Below, piece after piece: positions 1 through 6,596 of a stretch of 6,618 nt of DNA. Origin of the DNA: an uncultured Verrucomicrobiota bacterium (GTDB lineage Bacteria > Verrucomicrobiota > Kiritimatiellia > RFP12 > UBA1067); the NCBI GenBank assembly GCA_945947925.1, contig CAMEZU010000103.1, positions 1 through 6,618 of the forward strand, read 5' to 3'. Position numbers and translations under genes: made by a program. The stretch's first letter is position 1; every line of letters begins with the position of its first letter. Below the pieces are notes generated by a model. That model saw only the letters and a list, made by a program, of their open reading frames with translations. It was not told the DNA's origin and did not search any database.

Positions 1-869
1 TCCACACCGTCTTCCAGAACTACGCGCTGTTCCCGACGATGACGATCTGGGACAACATCGCGTTCTCGCTGAAGCTCGCGAAGCTGCCGAAGGGCGAGAT
101 CGAGGAGAAGGTCGACGCGATGCTCGAGATGATCCAGCTCTCCGAACACGCGTGGAAGTATCCGAACCAGCTGTCGGGCGGACAGAAGCAGCGCGTCGCC
201 ATCGCGCGCGCGCTCGTCGACCGTCCGCAGGTGCTGCTCCTCGACGAGCCGCTCGCCGCACTCGACCTGAAGCTCCGCCAGCATATGCTCATCGAGCTTG
301 ACGCGATCCACGACCAGGTCGGCATCACCTTCATGTACGTGACGCACGACCAGGGCGAGGCGATGTCGCTTTCGGACCGCATCGCGGTCATCAACAAGGG
401 ACACGTCGAGCAGCTCGACGCGCCGGCGAAGATCTACGAGGCCCCCGCCTCGCGCTTCGTCGCCTCGTTCATCGGCGACACCAACTTCTTCAGCGGCGAG
501 ATCGCCGCGGTGGACGGCGACTACTGCCTCATCGCCTGCGCGGGCTTCCCGCAGATCAAGGCGTTCAACGACAAGAACCTGAAGGTCGGACAGAAGATCG
601 ACCTCTCCGTCCGTCCCGAGAAGATCCGCGTCACCAAGAATCCGCCGCTCCCCGAGAAGGGCGCGTCGATCAACGTCTTCCCGTCCGAGGTCCAGGACAT
701 CGTCTACCAGGGCGTGTACACCAAGTACTGGCTCAAGTCCTCCGACCTGCGCATCAGCGCCCTCAAGCCGCACTCCCGCTTCACGCTTGACGAGGAGTCG
801 GTCACCTGGAACGACAAGGTGTTCGTCTGGTGGCATCCCGACGACGCCTACATGGTGGAGTCGAAATGA
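1..869 (+). CDS. potA: Spermidine/putrescine ABC transporter ATP-binding protein PotA (5'-truncated by the window)
   Basis: This is the ATPase that powers polyamine import through PotB/PotC on the cytoplasmic face of the membrane. The frame is open from base 3, and 288 residues plus a stop are visible. The start codon and Walker A lie upstream of the window; E. coli PotA is about 378 residues. Visible motifs, numbered from the first full codon, are the Q-loop Gln5 in HTVFQNYALFP, the ABC signature LSGGQ at 57-61, Walker B VLLLDEP at 77-83 with catalytic Glu82, D-loop Asp88 and switch His115 (YVTHDQ). The C-terminal part holds a TOBE_2-type regulatory domain with the typical SVRPEKI motif around residue 204. 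The ATPase elements in view are intact. The stop overlaps the potB start as ATGA (866-869). The specific assignment to PotA rather than another CUT1/PotA-like ATPase rests on the neighbouring potBCD genes. Confidence 0.95.
   Translation, partial: HTVFQNYALFPTMTIWDNIAFSLKLAKLPKGEIEEKVDAMLEMIQLSEHAWKYPNQLSGGQKQRVAIARALVDRPQVLLLDEPLAALDLKLRQHMLIELDAIHDQVGITFMYVTHDQGEAMSLSDRIAVINKGHVEQLDAPAKIYEAPASRFVASFIGDTNFFSGEIAAVDGDYCLIACAGFPQIKAFNDKNLKVGQKIDLSVRPEKIRVTKNPPLPEKGASINVFPSEVQDIVYQGVYTKYWLKSSDLRISALKPHSRFTLDEESVTWNDKVFVWWHPDDAYMVESK
854..860 (+). promoter_or_regulatory. Ribosome binding site of potB
   Basis: GGTGGAG lies inside the end of potA and ends 5 bases before the ATG at 866. It supports the 866 start over the in-frame ATG 36 bases further upstream (830), which would add a 12-residue Arg-rich extension encoded within potA. 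Confidence 0.6.
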
Positions 870-1879
870 GCGTCGGCACGCCCCGTTCGAAGAAGACGGA
901 ATGGTTCGTCACGGCGCCGTCCTTCCTTTGGCTGCTGCTCTTCTTTGCGATTCCCGCCGTCATCGTGCTCGCCTTCACGTTCCACGCCAAGTCGCCCAAC
1001 GGCGGCGTCGGCGACTGGAGCTTCTCGACCTGGCGCGAGCTCGTCGACCCCGACTACCCCGCGATCGTCTGGAAGACCCTGATCGTCTCGTTCAAGGTGA
1101 CGCTCTGGTGCATCGTCCTCGCGCTGCCCTGCGCCTACGCGATCGCCCGGATGAAGAAGAAGTACCAGGCCGTCGTCGCGGGCGCGATCATGCTGCCGTT
1201 CTGGACGAGCTTCGTCGTCCGCGTCTTCGCCTGGAAGACGATGCTCCATCCCGACGGCTGGCTCCAGTCGTGCTACCACGCCTGGCTTCACTTCAAGCTC
1301 TGGATCACGGCCTGGTTCGTCGGCACCGCGCCCGTGCCCGAGGCCGCCGGCGGGGCGCAGAAGTGCCTGATCGGCGCGGCGAACTGCCTCGTTGACAACG
1401 CCTCGACGACGATTCTCGACTCCGAGATGGCGGTCGTCCTCGTCTCGGTCTACACGTTCCTGCCGTTCGCGATCATGCCGCTCTATACCGCCGCCGAGAA
1501 GTTCGACTTCTCGCTCCTGGAGGCGGCGCGCGACCTCGGGGCGAAGAACTTCTACGCCTTCTGCAAGATCTTCATCCCGGGCATCTGGCAGGGCATCGTC
1601 TCCGCCGTGCTGATGGTCTTCATCCCCGCGATCGGCAGCTACGTCATCCCCCAGATGGTCGGCGGCACGAACTGCATCCTCATCGGCAACAAGATCTTCG
1701 ACCGCGCGATGAGCAACCGCAACATCCCCCACGCCTCCGCCCTCGCCGTGCTGATGGCCGTGTCGGTCCTCGTCCCGATGGGACTCGCCATCTGGTGGAA
1801 GCACCGCCAGAACGTCCGCAACCGTCGCCGCCTCGAGGAGGAGACGGCGCGCCGCATGGACAGGAGGGACGACCAGTGA
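866..1879 (+). CDS. potB: Spermidine/putrescine ABC transporter permease PotB
   Basis: One of the two membrane subunits of the polyamine importer, 337 residues from the ATG at 866. E. coli PotB is about 275-285. Six hydrophobic segments are visible, at roughly 14-38, 72-94, 103-124, 188-210, 243-265 and 292-312. The cytoplasmic EAA loop that docks onto PotA is clear: EAARDLG at 219-225, followed by the KIFIPGIWQGI stretch. The family motifs LPFWTSFVVR (end of helix 3), LPFAIMPLY (helix 4) and MVGGTNCILIGN after helix 5 also match PotB. The periplasmic loop between helices 3 and 4 (about 125-187) is longer than in E. coli and contains Cys136, Cys167 and Cys174. The gene overlaps potA by 4 bases (ATGA) and potC by 4 bases (GTGA), which suggests coupled translation and 1:1 assembly. 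The C-terminal tail is rich in Arg and Glu. Confidence 0.95.
   Translation: MSVGTPRSKKTEWFVTAPSFLWLLLFFAIPAVIVLAFTFHAKSPNGGVGDWSFSTWRELVDPDYPAIVWKTLIVSFKVTLWCIVLALPCAYAIARMKKKYQAVVAGAIMLPFWTSFVVRVFAWKTMLHPDGWLQSCYHAWLHFKLWITAWFVGTAPVPEAAGGAQKCLIGAANCLVDNASTTILDSEMAVVLVSVYTFLPFAIMPLYTAAEKFDFSLLEAARDLGAKNFYAFCKIFIPGIWQGIVSAVLMVFIPAIGSYVIPQMVGGTNCILIGNKIFDRAMSNRNIPHASALAVLMAVSVLVPMGLAIWWKHRQNVRNRRRLEEETARRMDRRDDQ
1862..1868 (+). promoter_or_regulatory. Strong Shine-Dalgarno site that sets the GTG start of potC
   Basis: AGGAGGG lies in the last codons of potB and ends 7 bases before GTG at 1876. It decides the start: the in-frame ATG at 1795 would add 27 Pro/Arg/Gly-rich residues translated out of frame from potB, with no comparable site. 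Confidence 0.8.
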
Positions 1880-3237
1880 AACGCTCTTTCTTCTCCGTCG
1901 TGATGCTGGCCCTCGTGCTGGCGTTCCTCTACGTGCCGATCCTGCTCGTCTTCGTCTACGCCTTCGTGCCCAACGGGCTGACGATGTCCTTCGTGGGCGA
2001 GGGCCTCCCGCAGTACCTGGAGGAGTCCGATCCCGGCGCCTCCGCCGAGTTCGCCGACGCGTCCGCCCGCCAGGAATGGCGCACCTATTCGAAGCAGTAC
2101 AGGGACGACTTCTCGCCCCAGGAACAGGCGTGGCTCGCGTCCGTCCCGAAGGACGCCGACGGCAAGTCCGCCGCCTATGACGAGACCGTCCGCCCTGGAG
2201 AGATCCGCCTCGCGCGCCTCGGCAAGAAGGGCCATCCCTTCGCCTTCCTCGTCCTCGACGAGACGCTGACCGGCTACCGCGTCGTCCCCGTCTCCCCGCT
2301 CTCGCGTCCCGCGTCGGCTCGCGAACTCGCGGCGGACGGACGCGTCTACCAGCTCTGGAACGGCCTCACGCCCGTCTCCGACTACGTCCGCCAGACCTGG
2401 CGCATCGGCACCGTCGACGCCGAGACCGTCGCGCGCGTCGCGGACGCCTCCGACGCCGCCTGTCCCGGACGGCTCGTCCCCGGCGACGGACCGCTCGCCA
2501 AGTACGAGAAGCACTTCTTTGCCTCCTGGCCCAAGCGCTTCCTCGGCTTCACGTCGAAGTGGTACGAGAAGATCTTCTCGACGGACCCGAAGGCCAAGGC
2601 CGAGCTCAAGAACCTGATGCACAGCTTCTGGCTGTCGCTGATCGTCGCCGGCCTCGCGACGCTGATCTCCTGCGTGATCGGCACCACGAGCGCCCTCGCC
2701 CTCCACCGCTGGCGCGGACGCCTCCAGTCCATCCACCACGCCCTCGTCTACACGCCGCTCATCATGCCCGACATCCTCATCGGCATCTCGCTCCTGATGC
2801 TGTTCGTCGCCTGCCACGTCGACTGCGGCTTTATGACGATCCTCATCGCCCACGTCACGTTCTGCGTCTCGTACGTGGTGATGACGCTCCTCGCGCGCCT
2901 CCAGGACTTCGACGACCGCATCGTCGAGGCGGCGCACGACCTCGGCGCGGGACCGTTCTACACGTTCTTCCATGTCGAGCTTCCGATCCTCCTGCCCGGC
3001 ATCGTGGCGGGCGGACTCCTCGCGTTCACGCTCTCGATCGACGACGTCGTCATCACGAGCTTCGTCAACGGCGCCGGCACGAACACGTTCCCGACGTTCG
3101 TCAGCTCGATGACCAAGCATTCGAAGAATCTGCCCGCCGCCTTCGCCCTGTCGACGCTGATGCTCGTCTTCACGTGCGTGCTCGTGGGCCTGTCCAAGTT
3201 CATCTCCCGCAAACAACCTATGCAGAAAGGAAAATGA
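1876..3237 (+). CDS. potC: Spermidine/putrescine ABC transporter permease PotC with a large periplasmic insertion
   Basis: Second membrane subunit of the polyamine importer, 453 residues from a GTG start; E. coli PotC is 264. Helix 1 (about 6-31) is followed by an extra segment of about 185 residues (38-222). The normal PotC sequence then resumes at GFTSKWY (224-230). Helices follow at about 250-275, 287-308, 313-338, 374-396 and 421-443. The EAA loop is EAAHDLG at 351-357, and the PotC signature FTLSIDDVV in helix 5 (384-392) is intact, so the permease core looks functional. By family topology, with a cytoplasmic N-terminus, the insertion sits in the first periplasmic loop, facing the binding protein PotD. 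The frame is continuous and base use does not change in the insertion, which argues against a frameshift or assembly join. The gene overlaps potB by 4 bases and potD by 1-4 bases. Confidence 0.94.
   Translation: MKRSFFSVVMLALVLAFLYVPILLVFVYAFVPNGLTMSFVGEGLPQYLEESDPGASAEFADASARQEWRTYSKQYRDDFSPQEQAWLASVPKDADGKSAAYDETVRPGEIRLARLGKKGHPFAFLVLDETLTGYRVVPVSPLSRPASARELAADGRVYQLWNGLTPVSDYVRQTWRIGTVDAETVARVADASDAACPGRLVPGDGPLAKYEKHFFASWPKRFLGFTSKWYEKIFSTDPKAKAELKNLMHSFWLSLIVAGLATLISCVIGTTSALALHRWRGRLQSIHHALVYTPLIMPDILIGISLLMLFVACHVDCGFMTILIAHVTFCVSYVVMTLLARLQDFDDRIVEAAHDLGAGPFYTFFHVELPILLPGIVAGGLLAFTLSIDDVVITSFVNGAGTNTFPTFVSSMTKHSKNLPAAFALSTLMLVFTCVLVGLSKFISRKQPMQKGK
1987..2541 (+). other. Region of potC encoding the inserted periplasmic domain
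   Basis: This segment encodes PotC residues about 38-222 and has no counterpart in E. coli PotC as I recall it. The first half (about 43-98) is polar and probably helical, rich in Glu, Gln, Ala and Arg. The second half (about 105-191) alternates hydrophobic and polar residues in a way that suggests a small beta-rich module. It has PGEIRLARL (107-115), FAFLVLDE (122-129), YRVVPVSP (134-141) and VYQLWN (157-162), then a short helical end. The PGEI...FLVLDE...VVPVSP order weakly recalls small SH3-like barrels, but I cannot name a family. Boundaries are approximate, set by where similarity to PotC stops and resumes. Confidence 0.7.
3227..3231 (+). promoter_or_regulatory. Ribosome binding site of potD
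   Basis: AAGGA, within the longer AGAAAGGA, ends 5 bases before the ATG at 3237 and only 2 bases before the tandem in-frame ATG at 3234. The spacing favours 3237. The 4-base-overlap pattern of the two upstream junctions would favour 3234. The two choices differ by one Met. Confidence 0.55.
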
Positions 3238-4388
3238 TGAAGTCCGCAAACTCCCTGTTCGCAACGATGGCCGTGGCGGCCGCTCTTTGCAGCGGCTGCT
3301 CTGACGCCGGCAACGACCAGAAGAAGGAGACCGCCGGGAAGGACGCCACGTCCGAGGTCAAGCCCGTGGAAGGCGCGATCGGCGGCGAGCTCCACATCTA
3401 CACGTGGAGCGACTACATCGCCCCCGAGCTGATCGAGAAGTTCGAGAAGCTCCAGGACTGCAAGGTCGTCATCGACACCTTTGACTCGAACGAGGCGATG
3501 TACGCGAAGATCAAGTCGGGCGGCGCGGGCTACGACATCCTGATGCCGAGCTCCTACCTCGTCGGCACGATGGCGCGCGAGGGCCTGATCGTCAAGCTCG
3601 ACCACGCGAAGATCCCCAACGTCCGCAAGAACTTCGATCCGAGCTTCACGACGCAGATCATCGACCCGACCTTCGCGTACAACGTGCCCTACGCCGTCAC
3701 CTACACGGGCTTCTGCTATGACCGCACGAAGATCCCCGAAGGCGTGGACGTCAAGACCTGGGAGGTCCTCGGCAATCCCGCGTTCCGCGGCAAGATCACG
3801 CTCCTCGACGACATGCGCGAGGTCATCGGCGCCGGCCTCATGTCCCTCGGCCATTCGGTGAACTCGAAGAACCCCGCCGAAATCGAGGCTGCCGTCGAGA
3901 AGGTCCTCTCCTGGAAGCAGAACGTCCGCAAGTTCGACGCCGAGAGCTACAAGACCGAAGTCCCGTCCGGCGCGACCTGGATCGGACACGGCTACTCGAC
4001 GGACACGACGCAGGTCATCAACGGCGACGAGGAGGAGGGCGTCCCCGCCAGCGAGAACGTCGGCTTCGCGCTGCCGAAGGAAGGCTACTCCATCGCCTTC
4101 GACGAGATGGTCATCTCCGCGAAGTCCCCGAACCCCGAGCTCGCCTACGCGTTCATCAACTTCATCTACGAGGGTGAGAACGCCAAGATCAATATGGAGT
4201 ACATCTCCGGACCCAACCCCGTCAAGCCCGGCATCGAGGCGCTCGACGAGGACTTCCGCGACCAGATCATCCTCGACGAAGAGACGATCAAGGTCGGCCA
4301 GGTCCTCCGTCCGATCGACGACGACCCCGTCGCCATGGACCTCTACACCAAGGCCTGGGACAAGATCAAGGCCATGAGCGGAAACTAA
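3237..4388 (+). CDS. potD: Polyamine ABC transporter substrate-binding lipoprotein (PotD/PotF family)
   Basis: Binding protein that captures polyamines outside the inner membrane and delivers them to PotBC, 383 residues (E. coli PotD 348, PotF 370). A short signal peptide ends at CSGC, making Cys21 the likely lipidated residue. Cys at -3 instead of Leu makes this an atypical lipobox. A charged linker (22-48) leads into the mature fold, which opens with LHIYTWSDYIAPE (53-65), nearly the same as PotF. Conserved pocket elements are Trp57, Tyr60, Ser105, the DDMREV segment (191-196, acidic residues that contact the amines) and Asp289. From memory of the E. coli proteins, the aromatic positions equivalent to PotD Trp229, Trp255 and Tyr293 are not aromatic here, so the exact ligand (putrescine, spermidine or another) is uncertain. 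It is the last pot gene, and the next gene follows after 13 bases. Confidence 0.93.
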   Translation: MKSANSLFATMAVAAALCSGCSDAGNDQKKETAGKDATSEVKPVEGAIGGELHIYTWSDYIAPELIEKFEKLQDCKVVIDTFDSNEAMYAKIKSGGAGYDILMPSSYLVGTMAREGLIVKLDHAKIPNVRKNFDPSFTTQIIDPTFAYNVPYAVTYTGFCYDRTKIPEGVDVKTWEVLGNPAFRGKITLLDDMREVIGAGLMSLGHSVNSKNPAEIEAAVEKVLSWKQNVRKFDAESYKTEVPSGATWIGHGYSTDTTQVINGDEEEGVPASENVGFALPKEGYSIAFDEMVISAKSPNPELAYAFINFIYEGENAKINMEYISGPNPVKPGIEALDEDFRDQIILDEETIKVGQVLRPIDDDPVAMDLYTKAWDKIKAMSGN

Positions 4389-4401
4389 TCCCACCCCCAA
4401 T
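4389..4401 (+). other. Short C-rich spacer between potD and the permease gene
   Basis: The 13 bases TCCCACCCCCAAT contain no Shine-Dalgarno-like purine run, no hairpin and no room for a riboswitch or promoter. The downstream genes are therefore probably on the pot transcript. The start at 4402 looks weak or dependent on ribosomes finishing potD. Confidence 0.6.
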
Positions 4402-6009
4402 ATGGCGCAGATGAATGCGGAGGAAAAGCGGGCGTTCCGGCAGATGCTGAACGCCGCGAAGAACTTGATTGTCGCCGACGGCAAGGTCGACTACGACGAA
4501 ACGACAATGCTCTTCGGGCTGGTCGAGCCCCTTGCCAAAATCGACCCCGACTGCGACGCGCTCCTGAAGGCCCTCGTCGACATCCGCGCGGACGGCGTGG
4601 TCAGCCCCGAGGAAGCCTCCCGCCTCGTCAACCTCATCGGCGTCCTCTCCCGCAAGGACTCGGGACTCGTCTACGGCATCGAGGAACGCCCCCCGTTCTT
4701 CGCCGCGCTCTTCGCGGCCTTCCAGCACCTCCTCGCCATCTTCGTCGCCATCATCACGCCGCCCCTCCTCATCGCGAGCGGACTCCAGATCGACGACCTC
4801 AAGACGAAGGGCTTCCTCGTCTCGATGGCCCTCTTTGCCTCCGGCGTCTGCACCTTCATCCAGTGCAAGCGGCTCGGTCCTGTCGGCTCCCGGCTCCTCT
4901 GCGTCCAGGGCACCAGCTTCCAGTTCATCGGACCCCTCATCGGCGTCGGCATGGTCGCCCAAAGCCAGGCCAGCTCGCCCGAGGATGTCGTCTGGGGGCT
5001 CCCCCTCATCTTCGGCTGCTGCATCTGCGCCGCACCCGCAGAAATGGCCGCCGCCTTCCTCTTCAAGAAGCTCCGCACCGTCATCACCCCGCTCGTCTCC
5101 GGCATCGTCGTCGCCCTCATCGGACTCGGCCTCATCAAGGTCGGCATCATCTCCTGCGGCGGCGGCTTCGGCTCGATGGCCCCCGACGCGAAGTTCCCGT
5201 TCGCCGGCTGGCAGAACCTCACCGTCTCCGGCGCCGTCCTCCTCACCATCGTCGGCTTCAACTGCGCGCGTAACAAGTACCTGCGCATGGGATCCGTCGT
5301 CTTCGGCATCCTCGTCGGCTACCTGATCGCCTTCTTCGGCTTCCAGATGGTCTCCTTCGAAACGGGAACGCTCCTCTCCTTCAACATCCCCCAGCCGTTC
5401 AAGTGGGGCGTCCGCTTCGACCCGACCGCCATCCTCGGCCTCGCCATCGTCTATGTCGTCACCTCCATCGAGGCCTCCGGCGACATCACCGCCAACTCGA
5501 TGATCTCGGGACTCTCCATCGATGACGAAAGCTACCACCGCCGCGTCCGGGGCGGCGTCCTCGCGGACGGCGTCAACAGCGCCGTCGCAGGCGTCTTCAA
5601 CTCCTTCCCGAACTCCATCTTCGCCCAGAACAACGGACTCATCCAGCTCACCGGCGTCGCCTCGCGCTACGTCGGCTACTTCATCGCCGCGATGCTTCTC
5701 CTCCTCGGACTCTTCCCCGTCGTCGGCATGCTCTTCTCGACGATGCCCGATCCCGTCCTCGGCGGCGCCACCCTCCTCATGTTCGGCATGGTCGCCGCCG
5801 CCGGCATCCGCATCATCGCCTCCCAGCCGATCGGACGCAAGGAGACGCTCGTTCTCGCCCTCTCCTTCGGCGCCGGACTCGGTGTCGAGCTCTGCCCCGA
5901 CATCCTCTCCCACGCACCCGCCGCCGTGAAGGGCATCTTCGGCTCCGGACTCGTCACCGGCGGACTCGTCGCCATCGTCTCCAACGCCATTCTCCGCATC
6001 AAGGAATAA
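4402..6009 (+). CDS. NCS2-family xanthine/uracil permease with N-terminal TerB-like domain
   Basis: Predicted inner-membrane symporter for xanthine or a related purine, 535 residues. Residues 1-90 are a soluble, mostly helical extension with two acidic motifs 38 residues apart, ADGKVDYDE (25-33) and ADGVVSPEE (63-71). This is the pattern of TerB-type domains. From about residue 91 the protein is a full-length NCS2 transporter: YGIEERPPF, then FQHLLAIF (Gln108-His109, helix 1), GTSFQFIGP (170-178, helix 3), SIEASGDIT with Glu357 (helix 8), GGVLADG with Asp389, and FAQNNGLIQLTGVASR with Gln409-Asn410 (helix 10). Glu357, Asp389 and Gln409 match residues known to be needed in XanQ/UapA-type purine carriers. 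The neighbouring xpt favours xanthine as substrate; uracil or urate cannot be excluded. No Shine-Dalgarno precedes ATG 4402 or the in-frame ATG 4411. I take 4402, the first Met after potD. Confidence 0.92.
   Translation: MAQMNAEEKRAFRQMLNAAKNLIVADGKVDYDETTMLFGLVEPLAKIDPDCDALLKALVDIRADGVVSPEEASRLVNLIGVLSRKDSGLVYGIEERPPFFAALFAAFQHLLAIFVAIITPPLLIASGLQIDDLKTKGFLVSMALFASGVCTFIQCKRLGPVGSRLLCVQGTSFQFIGPLIGVGMVAQSQASSPEDVVWGLPLIFGCCICAAPAEMAAAFLFKKLRTVITPLVSGIVVALIGLGLIKVGIISCGGGFGSMAPDAKFPFAGWQNLTVSGAVLLTIVGFNCARNKYLRMGSVVFGILVGYLIAFFGFQMVSFETGTLLSFNIPQPFKWGVRFDPTAILGLAIVYVVTSIEASGDITANSMISGLSIDDESYHRRVRGGVLADGVNSAVAGVFNSFPNSIFAQNNGLIQLTGVASRYVGYFIAAMLLLLGLFPVVGMLFSTMPDPVLGGATLLMFGMVAAAGIRIIASQPIGRKETLVLALSFGAGLGVELCPDILSHAPAAVKGIFGSGLVTGGLVAIVSNAILRIKE
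6001..6005 (+). promoter_or_regulatory. Ribosome binding site of xpt
   Basis: AAGGA, formed by the last two sense codons of the permease gene, ends 7 bases before the ATG at 6013. It supports that start and links translation of the two genes. Confidence 0.6.
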
Positions 6010-6012
6010 TCC

Positions 6013-6588
6013 ATGAAAGAACTCGAACAGCGCATCATCAGGGACGGACGCAGCCTCCCCGGCGGCATCCTCAAGGTTGACAACTTCATCAACCACCAGA
6101 TGGACGGCGACCTCATGTGCGCCTGCGCCCGTGAAATCGTCCGCCTCTTCCGCGAAACCGGCTTCACCAAGGTCCTCACCGTCGAAGCGAGCGGCATCGC
6201 CCCCTCGATCTTCGCCGGCTACCTCGCCCACGTCCCCGTCGTCTTCGCCAAGAAGGCCACCCCGAAGACCCTCGACAACAAGTTCGTCACCAAGGTCCAT
6301 TCCTTCACGAAGGACCGCGACTACGACATCATCGTCTCCAAGGAATACCTCTCGAAAGGGGACAAGGTCCTCTTCATCGACGACTTCCTCGCCTGCGGCA
6401 ACGCCGGCATGGGCATCGTCGACCTCTGCCGCCAGGCGGACGCCGACCTCGTCGGCATGGCCTTCCTCGTCGAAAAGGCCTTCCAGGGCGGACGCAACCG
6501 CATCCACGAGAACGTCCCCGGCCTGCGCGTCGAGTCCCTCGCCGTCATTTCCGCGCTGGGGGACGGAACGATCAGCTTTGCGGAGTGA
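6013..6588 (+). CDS. xpt: Xanthine phosphoribosyltransferase
   Basis: Cytosolic purine-salvage enzyme that makes XMP and pyrophosphate from xanthine and PRPP, feeding GMP synthesis. It has 191 residues; B. subtilis Xpt has 194, with similarity over the whole length. LKVDNFINHQMD (20-31) carries Leu20 and Asn27, which contact xanthine in the B. subtilis enzyme and fall at the same positions. TVEASGIAPS (56-65) and VPVVFAKK (75-82) match the family core. The PRPP-binding motif is VLFIDDFLACGNA (119-131), with the acidic pair Asp123-Asp124 intact. Cys128 stands where B. subtilis has Asn, in the loop that holds the 5'-phosphate. VEKAFQGGR (153-161) carries the Lys expected to hold the purine. It starts 3 bases after the permease stop, so substrate uptake and conversion are encoded side by side, as in the xpt-pbuX pair of Firmicutes but in reverse order. 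Confidence 0.96.
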   Translation: MKELEQRIIRDGRSLPGGILKVDNFINHQMDGDLMCACAREIVRLFRETGFTKVLTVEASGIAPSIFAGYLAHVPVVFAKKATPKTLDNKFVTKVHSFTKDRDYDIIVSKEYLSKGDKVLFIDDFLACGNAGMGIVDLCRQADADLVGMAFLVEKAFQGGRNRIHENVPGLRVESLAVISALGDGTISFAE

Positions 6589-6596
6589 GGCGAGAA

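Noticed and set aside
1987..2541. The PotC insertion as a frameshift or chimeric assembly artefact.
   Set aside because: The frame is open throughout, the codon pattern is the same on both sides, and normal PotC sequence resumes in the same frame. Read evidence would still be the firm test.
2559..3236. Upstream extension of the potD frame into potC.
   Set aside because: The extension is an Arg/Pro/His-rich out-of-frame reading of potC. The signal peptide at 3237 and the ribosome binding site at 3227 fix the real start.
1639..3264. A 541-codon minus-strand open frame opposite potB/potC.
   Set aside because: Charged Arg/Asp/Glu/Gly-rich shadow with no recognisable motif, lying opposite well-supported permease sequence.
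4389..4401. Possible purine riboswitch or terminator between potD and the permease.
   Set aside because: Only 13 bases are available and they form no hairpin; a purine riboswitch aptamer needs several times that length.
4419..4446. GGAGGA at 4419-4424 followed by an in-frame ATG at 4444, as an alternative permease start.
   Set aside because: The gap of 19 bases is too long for a Shine-Dalgarno site, and starting there would remove the first part of the N-terminal helical domain.
2958..4484. A 508-codon minus-strand open frame opposite potC/potD.
   Set aside because: Same compositional shadow: repetitive Leu/Asp/Val/Gly content, no start context and no family likeness.
4366..6507. A 713-codon open frame on the minus strand opposite the permease and xpt genes.
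   Set aside because: Its product is a low-complexity run of Asp, Glu, Gly, Ala and Val with no domain. This is what the complement of C-ending codons gives in GC-rich DNA. The + strand genes have clear family motifs.
4402..6588. Horizontal acquisition of the permease-xpt pair, suggested by somewhat more C-ending Ala and Thr codons than in the pot genes.
   Set aside because: The difference is mild, I did not count it over whole genes, and both halves share the same strong GC-rich codon style. No mobile element or junction repeat is seen.
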